A stretch of 33,360 nucleotides of DNA, from contig JAOXSH010000108.1 in assembly GCA_025800145.1 (NCBI GenBank), positions 1-33,360 of the forward strand. The letters are read 5' to 3'. Position 1 is the stretch's first letter. Each line of letters opens with the position of its first letter. The notes under the pieces are model-generated. The model was given only the letters and a program-made list of their open reading frames with translations. It was not told the DNA's origin and searched no databases. This document shows, piece by piece, positions 27,017 to 33,360 of the stretch. The position numbers and the translations under genes are program-made. Source of the DNA: Cohaesibacter sp. (GTDB lineage: Bacteria; Pseudomonadota; Alphaproteobacteria; Rhizobiales; Cohaesibacteraceae).

Positions 27017-28795
27017 ATGGAATTTTGGAAGAAAATTTTTCCAACCCAATTGTCAGATGGCAATCGCTCTGTTGATTTGATCAAGCGTTTATTGTCGGAA
27101 AATTTCCGCCAATATGCCTCCCGATATGCGCTAGCCTTTGTTTTCATGGCTCTTGTGGCTGGTATGACATCTTTAAGCGCCTGGATCATGCGTGATGTTG
27201 TCAATGAGATCTTTGTTGACAAGGATCTGAGCAGAACAATCATGATCTCGCTTGCTGTCTTTGCAATTTTTGTGATCAAGGGAGTAGCCACCTATGGCCA
27301 GAATATTGTTCTTGGTCGTATTGGCAATGCAATCGTCGCCAGACATCAAAAATTGATGTATGCACGCATTTTGAAACAGGATGCCACCTTTTTTCAAAAA
27401 TATATCTCCAGCGATCTGATCACCCGTATTTCTCATAATGCGCAGGCAGCAAGAGATGTGCTGACAATGCTGGTTACCAGCATTGGCCGGGACTTGCTCT
27501 CTCTGATTGGCTTGATCATTGTTATGGTCGTTCAGGACCCGATCATGTCTTTCATTGCCTTTTTCATTGCACCACCCGCCATTTATGGCGTTGCGCGACT
27601 GGTGAAGCGGACCAAAAAAATTGCCAAAGCGGAATATCTGTCTTTGACAAAAATTGTTCTGGCGATGCAGGAAACTGCTCTTGGTTATCGCATTATCCGT
27701 ACATTTGGCTTGCAAGACATCATGCGCGAGCGCATGGAAGAGGCGGTGCATGGTGTTGAGCATAAGGCCAATAAAATCAACTCGATCAGCGCAAGAACCA
27801 GCCCTCTTATGGAAACCCTTGGCGGTGTTGCCTTTGCCTTGGTGATTTTATATAGCGGCTGGCAGACAATTGAAGCTGGCAAAAGCCCCGGTGAGTTTAT
27901 TTCCTTTCTGACTGCTCTTTTGCTGGCATATGAGCCGGCAAAACGTATCAGTCGTCTTCAGGTGCGATTGGAAGCGGGGCTTGTTGGCGTGGGCCTGATG
28001 TTTGAAATTCTGGATTCTCCATTGTCGGTTACAAATTCAGACAACACAAAAATGCTGGATTTGAAAGAAGGGGAGATTATTCTGGAAAATGTCTCCTTTG
28101 AATATATCAAGGAAAATCCGGCTTTGAATGATTTGTCTCTATCTATTCCTGGTGGCAAAATTACAGCCTTGGTGGGACCGTCCGGGTCTGGTAAATCCAC
28201 TTTGCTGAATTTGATCCAGCGTGAATATGATCCGGGGCAGGGGCGTTTGTTGCTTGACGGGCAGGATATTAGACAGGTTGGTCTTGAAGATCTCAACAGC
28301 TATATCTCCCTTGTCACCCAAGATACCGTTCTGTTTACCGGATCCATTAAAGACAATATCGCTTATGGTCGTCATGGGGCGAGTGATGATGAGATCATTC
28401 AGGCGGCTAAAGATGCTTATGCGCATGACTTCATTGAAGGTTTGCCAGATGGATATGACACCATTGTCGGAGAAAATGGGGCCTCTTTGTCAGGAGGGCA
28501 GAAGCAGCGTATTGCCATTGCCAGAGCCATCATCAAAAACGCTCCTATCATTTTGCTGGATGAGGCAACCTCTGCACTGGATAGTGAATCTGAGGCCAAA
28601 ATCCAAAAAGCGTTTGAGCGTTTGATGGAAGGAAAGACGACTGTCATCATTGCGCACCGCTTGGCCACCATTCAACATGCCCATTCTATTGCTGTTATCA
28701 AGGATGGAACTTTGATTGAGCAGGGAAGCCATGAGCATTTGATCGAAAAATCAGGGTTTTACGCGCATCTGGTACAGTTACAATTTGGATCTTGA
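27017..28795 (+). CDS. MsbA-like ABC exporter (fused permease and ATPase)
   Basis: Product of 592 residues. Six membrane helices lie within about 40-315, followed by an ATPase with Walker A GPSGSGKST (near 388), signature LSGGQKQRIAIARAI (near 490), Walker B IILLDEATSALDSES and the switch histidine in IIAHRLATI. Length and layout match MsbA-type homodimeric lipid flippases. GAGGAA lies upstream of the start. Its place between the ligase and a glycosyltransferase suggests a role with lipid-linked sugar or lipid A, but multidrug export cannot be excluded from sequence. Confidence 0.88.
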   Translation: MEFWKKIFPTQLSDGNRSVDLIKRLLSENFRQYASRYALAFVFMALVAGMTSLSAWIMRDVVNEIFVDKDLSRTIMISLAVFAIFVIKGVATYGQNIVLGRIGNAIVARHQKLMYARILKQDATFFQKYISSDLITRISHNAQAARDVLTMLVTSIGRDLLSLIGLIIVMVVQDPIMSFIAFFIAPPAIYGVARLVKRTKKIAKAEYLSLTKIVLAMQETALGYRIIRTFGLQDIMRERMEEAVHGVEHKANKINSISARTSPLMETLGGVAFALVILYSGWQTIEAGKSPGEFISFLTALLLAYEPAKRISRLQVRLEAGLVGVGLMFEILDSPLSVTNSDNTKMLDLKEGEIILENVSFEYIKENPALNDLSLSIPGGKITALVGPSGSGKSTLLNLIQREYDPGQGRLLLDGQDIRQVGLEDLNSYISLVTQDTVLFTGSIKDNIAYGRHGASDDEIIQAAKDAYAHDFIEGLPDGYDTIVGENGASLSGGQKQRIAIARAIIKNAPIILLDEATSALDSESEAKIQKAFERLMEGKTTVIIAHRLATIQHAHSIAVIKDGTLIEQGSHEHLIEKSGFYAHLVQLQFGS

Positions 28796-28808
28796 GCCGA
28801 CTGCTTAA

Positions 28809-28991
28809 ATGAATAAAGGCCCCAAGGCTGGATTTAAAAAGCCCGATTTGCTACAAGCTGCGATATGTGATCCTGTTTTGGTGAAAAATTTGTCAATCAT
28901 GATCCAATTCTTTGTTTTGTTTATCTTTTTGACTGGTTTGACATCAGCCATATCAGATATGCAGCACCATTTGTGGCATATATCAGAATGA
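28809..28991 (+). CDS. Possible 60-residue membrane peptide
   Basis: An open frame begins at ATG 28809 and ends by ATGA overlap with the next glycosyltransferase. One hydrophobic segment (MIQFFVLFIFLTGLTSAI) follows a basic N-terminus. I recognise no family and see no strong ribosome site, so it may be a chance frame. The overlap is the only positive sign. Confidence 0.25.
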   Translation: MNKGPKAGFKKPDLLQAAICDPVLVKNLSIMIQFFVLFIFLTGLTSAISDMQHHLWHISE

Positions 28992-30163
28992 AACTTATTT
29001 TCTCGGTCGACCCTGTGAAATTTCCGCTCACCGGAATTGGCAGATATACATATGAGCTGATCAAACATATAGAAAAATATGACGATATTTCTGATGTAAA
29101 ATATTACAAAAATAACCGGTTCATCGAAGATATTGAGAATAAAAATGATCTGAAGGAAGAGCAAAGCCCCAAGAAAAATCTGCTTCTGGACGTCAAAAAA
29201 TTTATCGCCAAAAGCCAGTTGGCCGTTGATATTTATCGGAAATTGAACGGGCGCGTCAGTACGGATGGTCTGGAGGATTTTGGTGATTATATCTTTCATG
29301 GCACAAATTTTTATTTGCCGAAAAATCACCGGCGATCCGTTGTCACCATTCATGATATTTCGGTCTTTACCATGCCGCATTATCACCCAAAAGAGCGGGT
29401 CAATTATCTTCAAAAAGAAATTTTGCAGTCCTTTGATGTGGCCACCAATATCATTACAGATTGTCATTATGTGAAAGAAGAACTGATTTCGCGTTTTGGC
29501 TTGCCTAAGGATAAGATTGGAACGGCTTATCTTGCATGTGAAGAGGCCTTCAGACCGCGGGATGAGCGGGAGATCAAAGACTGTCTTGATCGCTATCAGT
29601 TGGCCTATAAAGGGTTCTCTCTCTATACAGGCACCATTGAGCCGCGAAAAAACCTTGCCAATTTGCTCGATGCCTATAAAGCCTTGCCTGATCGTGTCAA
29701 ACAGGCCTTTCCTTTGGTTTTGGTCGGTTATAAAGGCTGGAACAATGCGCCCATTATGCAGCGTATCGCTGATGGAGAGCAGGAAGGGTGGGTGCGTTAT
29801 CTTGGATATGTGCCCGAAGGAGATTTGCCCTCTCTGTTTGCTGGGGCCAGATTGTTTACGTTCCCCTCTCATTATGAAGGCTTTGGCTTGCCGGTGTTGG
29901 AGGCGATGGCTTCGGGCACTCCGGTTGTCACCTCGGAGCGCTCTTCGTTGCCAGAAGTGGGGGGGGATGCGGTTGCCTATGTGGATCCTGATGATATCGG
30001 TGATATTGCCCAGAAAATTGAACTGGGTCTGATGGATGATGAATGGCAAAAGCAGGCTATTCTGTCAGGATTGCAGCAAGCGCAAAAATTTAGCTGGAAG
30101 CGTTGCGCGCAGGAAACGATGCAGATATATCGAAAGGCGCATCTTGCTCATGACAAGAGCTGA
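28988..30163 (+). CDS. Glycosyltransferase family 4 (WbpY/mannosyltransferase type)
   Basis: Product of 391 residues. I start it at ATG 28988 (MKLIFSVDPVKF). The acceptor-side loop is PLTGIGRYTYELI and the donor-site signature HYEGFGLPVLEAMASGTPVV with its glutamate pair. YTGTIEPRKNLANLLDAY is typical of GT4 enzymes that use GDP-mannose or GDP-rhamnose. VTIHDISVF is also conserved in this subgroup. With gmd, rmd and wzm/wzt in the locus, a D-rhamnosyl- or mannosyltransferase for the O-chain is likely. Confidence 0.9.
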   Translation: MKLIFSVDPVKFPLTGIGRYTYELIKHIEKYDDISDVKYYKNNRFIEDIENKNDLKEEQSPKKNLLLDVKKFIAKSQLAVDIYRKLNGRVSTDGLEDFGDYIFHGTNFYLPKNHRRSVVTIHDISVFTMPHYHPKERVNYLQKEILQSFDVATNIITDCHYVKEELISRFGLPKDKIGTAYLACEEAFRPRDEREIKDCLDRYQLAYKGFSLYTGTIEPRKNLANLLDAYKALPDRVKQAFPLVLVGYKGWNNAPIMQRIADGEQEGWVRYLGYVPEGDLPSLFAGARLFTFPSHYEGFGLPVLEAMASGTPVVTSERSSLPEVGGDAVAYVDPDDIGDIAQKIELGLMDDEWQKQAILSGLQQAQKFSWKRCAQETMQIYRKAHLAHDKS

Positions 30164-30201
30164 GATGCCCAATGACACCAAATTATCGACCATAGGGGTC
30201 C

Positions 30202-31005
30202 ATGATGCTTAGATCCATAATGCCAAGGGTAATTTGGGACTATCGCTATTTTATTTTTACATCTGTTTTGTCAGATTTTAAAAATCAGGTGGCTCGTAGC
30301 AAGCTAGGTTTTTTTTGGCTTGTGGCCGCGCCTTTGTCGCAAGTCTTGATCTATGCTTTCGTGCTGTCTTCGGTTATGAGCCAAAAATTACCCGGCATTG
30401 ATAGCGGCTTTTCCTATTCCATCTATTTGCTGGCCAGTTTTCAATTCTGGTTTCTGTTTGTTGAGATTTTTAATCGCTCACTCTCTGTGTTTATTGACAA
30501 TGCAAGCGTGATTAAAAAAATCTCTTTTCCAAGATTGGCTCTGCCCCTTGTGGTTGTCATTACAGCCTTGATCAACAATATGATTTTCTTGCTGGTGACA
30601 ACATGCGTTTATTACGTGATCGGCTTTTATTTTAGTCTGAGCATGATTTGGTTTCCGGTCATCTTGGCGATCAATATCGCTTTTGCTTGTGGTCTTGGTA
30701 TAACGCTTGGCGTTTTAAACGTCTTTATTCGGGATATTTCCCAGATTTCCAATATTGTCATTCAATTTCTTTTCTGGCTAACGCCTCTTGTTTATACCAT
30801 CGATATTTTGCCGCCCGCCTTTCAAACGATCATTAAATTCAATCCTCTTTATTGGCTCTCGCAGGCCTATCATGATGTGATTGTTTATGGGAATGGTCCG
30901 AATGTAGCGGCTCTTTCAATGATGGCCGTGGCATCAGTTTTTTTGGTTTGTTTGGGATATTTCCTTTTCAAAAAATCCAGCGCAGAAATGGTTGATGTTT
31001 TATGA
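30202..31005 (+). CDS. wzm: O-antigen ABC exporter, membrane subunit
   Basis: Product of 267 residues with six membrane segments, the normal size for ABC-2 type polysaccharide permeases. The N-terminal amphipathic part FKNQVARSKLGFFWLVAAPL is the typical entry, and FWLTPLVYTIDILP with FNPLYWLSQAYHDVI is the usual end. GGGG lies just upstream of two adjacent ATG codons (30202 and 30205). The stop overlaps the wzt start by ATGA. It moves the finished lipid-linked O-chain across the inner membrane. Confidence 0.92.
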   Translation: MMLRSIMPRVIWDYRYFIFTSVLSDFKNQVARSKLGFFWLVAAPLSQVLIYAFVLSSVMSQKLPGIDSGFSYSIYLLASFQFWFLFVEIFNRSLSVFIDNASVIKKISFPRLALPLVVVITALINNMIFLLVTTCVYYVIGFYFSLSMIWFPVILAINIAFACGLGITLGVLNVFIRDISQISNIVIQFLFWLTPLVYTIDILPPAFQTIIKFNPLYWLSQAYHDVIVYGNGPNVAALSMMAVASVFLVCLGYFLFKKSSAEMVDVL

Positions 31006-32237
31006 CGACCCCTATTTTGGCGATATCCGGCATTAGCAAGGTCTTTCAGACATTTCGTCATGAAATCTTTCGTGTTTTGAGATGGTTTCATATTTCCGCT
31101 CCGATTGAGAGCGAAAAATGGGTTTTGCGCGATATTTCCTTTCAGGTGCCCGCCGGGCAGGCTCTGGCCATTGTGGGAAGAAATGGCGCTGGCAAAAGTA
31201 CGTTGCTCAAACTCATTGTCGGAACGATGCGGCCAAGCACAGGCGCAGTTGAGATCAAGGGCCATATCGCGGCCATTTTAGAGCTTGGTATGGGCTTCAA
31301 TCCTGATTTTACCGGGCGACAGAATGTCTTTCATTCGTTGGGGCTGATGGGGCGCCAACATGCCGATATTTTGGCGGTTATTGATCAGATTGAAGAGTTT
31401 TCAGAGCTGGGTGATTATTTCGATCAGCCTTTGCGGGTCTATTCCAGCGGGATGCATATGCGCTTGGCTTTTTCGGTCGCAACCGCGTTTCGCCCAGACA
31501 TTTTAATTGTCGATGAGGCTTTGTCCGTTGGAGATAGCTATTTCCAGCATAAGAGCTTTGATAAAATCAAAGAATTCAGAGCCCTTGGGACCACACTCAT
31601 TTTGGTTTCTCACGATCGCATGGCATTATTGAGCTTGTGTGATCGCGCTATCTTGCTCAATGAAGGACAAATCGCGCTGGATGGCGACCCGGAAAGCGTT
31701 CTGGATTATTATAATGCGCTTCTAGGACAGCAGGGCGAAGAGGGTATTACAACCGAAACCCTTGAAGATGGTCGGATACGAACCTCTTCAGGATCAGGCA
31801 AAGCCACGATCAAAGCGATAAGCCTGCAAGCTCTTGATGGCAAAGTGATTGATCAGGTCGATGTTGGCGAGCGTGTTGTTTTATGTGTAGAGGCCCAAGC
31901 GCATGAAAATATAGAAAAGCTTGTTCTTGGTTATGCCATCAAGGATCGTTTTGGCCAGACGATAAATGGCACCAACACTTTCTATACAGATCAGGTGGTT
32001 GAGAATATCAAACAAGGCCAGATTTTCCGCTTTCGCGTCAAGCTGGATATCAATCTGGGCGAAGGCACTTATTCCTTTGCTGTGGCTTTGGCCAGTGGCG
32101 AAAATCATATTATCGGCGAAAATTACGAATGGCGGGATTTGGCCATCATGTTTGATGTGACCAATTTATCCAAACATGTTTTTGATGGCCGCGTTTATTT
32201 GCCAGCTGATATCCAGATTGAAGCGATTACAGAATAA
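31002..32237 (+). CDS. wzt: O-antigen ABC exporter, ATPase with C-terminal carbohydrate-binding domain
   Basis: Product of 411 residues. The ATPase domain (about 1-245) has Walker A GRNGAGKST (59-67), a signature of the form YSSGMHMRLAFSVA and Walker B ILIVDEALSVGD, all as in Wzt. A linker leads to a C-terminal beta-rich domain (about 262-408), VDVGERVVLCVEAQ to GRVYLPADIQIE, matching Wzt_C. In ABC O-antigen systems this domain binds the capped non-reducing end before export. Its presence implies a chain-end modification, which the methyltransferase at 1707-3188 could supply. It is the last gene of the locus; a core repeat follows 15 bases after the stop. Confidence 0.94.
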   Translation: MTTPILAISGISKVFQTFRHEIFRVLRWFHISAPIESEKWVLRDISFQVPAGQALAIVGRNGAGKSTLLKLIVGTMRPSTGAVEIKGHIAAILELGMGFNPDFTGRQNVFHSLGLMGRQHADILAVIDQIEEFSELGDYFDQPLRVYSSGMHMRLAFSVATAFRPDILIVDEALSVGDSYFQHKSFDKIKEFRALGTTLILVSHDRMALLSLCDRAILLNEGQIALDGDPESVLDYYNALLGQQGEEGITTETLEDGRIRTSSGSGKATIKAISLQALDGKVIDQVDVGERVVLCVEAQAHENIEKLVLGYAIKDRFGQTINGTNTFYTDQVVENIKQGQIFRFRVKLDINLGEGTYSFAVALASGENHIIGENYEWRDLAIMFDVTNLSKHVFDGRVYLPADIQIEAITE

Positions 32238-32252
32238 ACTGCTTGATGGGTT

Positions 32253-32267
32253 ATGCCGTTGGTATTA
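32253..32267. repeat. Core repeat ATGCCGTTGGTATTA after wzt
   Basis: Identical to the copies at 15917-15931 and 22443-22457 and in the same orientation. It lies at the right boundary of the polysaccharide locus; downstream sequence is richer in GC and encodes unrelated functions. Confidence 0.7.
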
Positions 32268-32368
32268 GGGGTCTGATGCCGGAGGGGGCAGGATAGTACG
32301 TTTTCATATGGTCTAAGCGGGATTTTGATTATTTTCGACGCGCTGCGTTTCCTGTTATGATTGACCAG

Positions 32369-32702
32369 ATGGAGATCGACACAGACCCGTATTGACGAGA
32401 TCGTGCTGGTGGTATTGTGGCTGACGCTGCACGATGAGTGCCGAGCCTGGAAAGGCCATGACTGGGATGTGCTGAACCGTTTGTTTGAGCAAGGCGTGAT
32501 CTACGATCCTGTGAACAAGGCCAAATCGATTGTCCTGACGGATGAGGGTCTGGCACAGGCTGAAGAGCTGTTTCGCACCGCCTTTGGTTTCGCTTTGCCT
32601 GACCATCCTTTCTGGAAAATCAGGGCTGATTTCCAGGTTAGGCCCCGTAGGCACCTGTGGTCACACCTACTTCACGGTGATTATTGTGCTGACTTGACCT
32701 GA
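32369..32702 (+). pseudogene. DUF6429 family gene, frameshifted near the start
   Basis: Starting at ATG 32369 the frame reads MEIDTDP, then hits a stop. Removing one C from the CCC run at 32386-32388 would give MEIDTDRIDEIVLVVLWLTL, joining the long downstream frame. That frame holds the family core HDECRAWKGHDWDVLNRL and KAKSIVLTDEGLAQAEELF. DUF6429 proteins are small, of unknown function and often near mobile elements. The last 30 residues look unlike the family and run into the convergent DUF2141 gene. Either a real one-base insertion or a sequencing error; the rest of 32238-32666 holds nothing I recognise. Confidence 0.65.
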
Positions 32703-33095
32703 GCCGATCGAAATCCGTGCCGCTTTGAAATCCGGGGGAGACATGGGACGGCGGGCGCCGTTAGAAAACCCATAGGGTTCTTTGGGTATGCCAACCAGGT
32801 TGGTATTGAGCACCCCGTCGCCATTTACGTCATGAAAGGCGGCAATGGCGTAATTTCCAGGTTGCAGGTTCGTGAATCGAACGGTCACTTGGCCTTCTCG
32901 GCCCGGCGTTCTTTTGCCGACAAGTCGCGTAGCCTGATCAGGAAAGCCTGACGGTCCGGCGAACAGTCCGACCTGGACCTGTCCTGAATTGGTTTTGAGC
33001 CCTGTGATGGTTACTTGCAAATCCGCGGCCTGAGAAGCCGAAGGGAGCGCGCTGACAGCAGCAATCAATGAAACTCTGTTCAAGAAATTTTTCAT
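32667..33095 (-). CDS. DUF2141 domain secreted protein
   Basis: Product of 142 residues. A signal peptide is evident (FLNRVSLIAAVSALPSASQA, cleavage before ADLQVT). The mature part follows the DUF2141 pattern: LQVTITGLKTNSGQVQVGLF, then LQPGNYAIAAFHDVNGDG and GIPKEPYGFSNGA. The HDxNxDGxLD-like stretch resembles a calcium-binding loop. GGAGG lies ideally before the ATG and follows directly on the stop codon of the reductase-like gene upstream, so the two are in one operon. The biochemical function of the family is not known to me. Confidence 0.9.
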   Translation of the reverse strand: MKNFLNRVSLIAAVSALPSASQAADLQVTITGLKTNSGQVQVGLFAGPSGFPDQATRLVGKRTPGREGQVTVRFTNLQPGNYAIAAFHDVNGDGVLNTNLVGIPKEPYGFSNGARRPMSPPDFKAARISIGSGQVSTIITVK

Positions 33096-33107
33096 GCTAA
33101 AACCTCC

Positions 33108-33360
33108 TTACCCGAAATCGTCTGCGATGATTTGATCTGAAGGAACATCAGCGCGTCCAAGAATGTCCATCATGGCATTCAGAAAGCCGCCTGTCCCAAC
33201 AACGAAGAAATGATAGTCGCACAGTCTCCCCAGTTTCGAAGCAAGCAACGCCTCGTTGAGCCGCTGTTCTGAGGCGGTGTTGATCAGGTGCAGGCTGAAC
33301 GGCTGGTCCTTAATCGCTTCGAACGCCTCAAGGTAAGCCATGCTATCCCGGTTTTTAGAT
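33108..33360 (-). CDS. C-terminal end of a ferredoxin/flavodoxin-reductase-like protein (5' end outside window)
   Basis: The frame is open to the window edge, so only about 83 residues are present. FFVVGTGGFLNAMMDIL followed by PSDQIIADDFG resembles the NAD(P)-binding C-terminus of ferredoxin reductase-type oxidoreductases (usual form: CGP/GxxxMxxAVxxxL, then V..IxxExF). The second cysteine or glycine-proline of the usual motif is not conserved. The N-terminal FAD region cannot be checked here. Confidence 0.55.
   Translation of the reverse strand, partial: SKNRDSMAYLEAFEAIKDQPFSLHLINTASEQRLNEALLASKLGRLCDYHFFVVGTGGFLNAMMDILGRADVPSDQIIADDFG

Overview
The window looks like an alphaproteobacterial chromosome, probably a Hyphomicrobiales (Rhizobiales) relative. 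That rests on the gene families present and on palindromic repeats of the 'TTTTCCGAAAACCGCACACACTTTTCGGAAAA' kind (given here only as a type) that are frequent in that group; the genus cannot be named from sequence alone. Most of it is a surface-polysaccharide (O-antigen) locus with an embedded type I secretion system, interrupted by a tricarboxylate-uptake block.

Layout. 1-1365: 3' part of a secreted RTX/S-layer-like protein with a terminator. 1422-1626: nested palindromic repeats. 1707-6678: coiled-coil methyltransferase and two glycosyltransferase genes, translationally coupled. 6743-10184: a nucleotide-sugar dehydratase, initiating sugar-phosphate transferase and epimerase/reductase. 10198-13287 (minus): type I secretion membrane-fusion protein and ABC ATPase. 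13654-15700: gmd and rmd for GDP-D-rhamnose. 15706-15933: a 228-bp MITE-like element with perfect 24-bp terminal inverted repeats. 15929-18941 (minus): tctCBA; 19128-22304 (plus): tctDE plus a solute-binding protein. 22307-22457: second repeat copy fused to an IS5-type transposase remnant. 22455-23891 (minus): manC. 24279-25321: a ParA ATPase and small ribbon-helix-helix-like protein. 25513-32237: O-antigen ligase, MsbA-like exporter, glycosyltransferase, Wzm and Wzt. 32238-33360: a frameshifted DUF6429 gene, a DUF2141 protein and the end of a reductase-like gene.

How it fits together. manC, gmd and rmd would make GDP-D-rhamnose; the dehydratase, phosphotransferase and reductase would make and load the first sugar on the lipid carrier; three glycosyltransferase genes build the chain; the methyltransferase may cap it; Wzm/Wzt export it, with a Wzt C-terminal domain suited to recognising the cap; the ligase joins it to lipid A-core. 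The RTX/S-layer-like protein and PrtD/HlyD exporter in the same locus recall Caulobacter, where the S-layer is anchored on O-polysaccharide. The tct block is visibly more GC-rich than its flanks, separates rmd from manC, and is bracketed by copies of one repeat family, so it looks like a later arrival.

Most noteworthy: five hexamers at exact 11-bp spacing between tctC and tctD (a likely TctD operator); the MITE with its related repeats; the ParF/ParG-like pair inside the O-antigen locus; and the chain-terminator/Wzt pairing with an unusual domain order.
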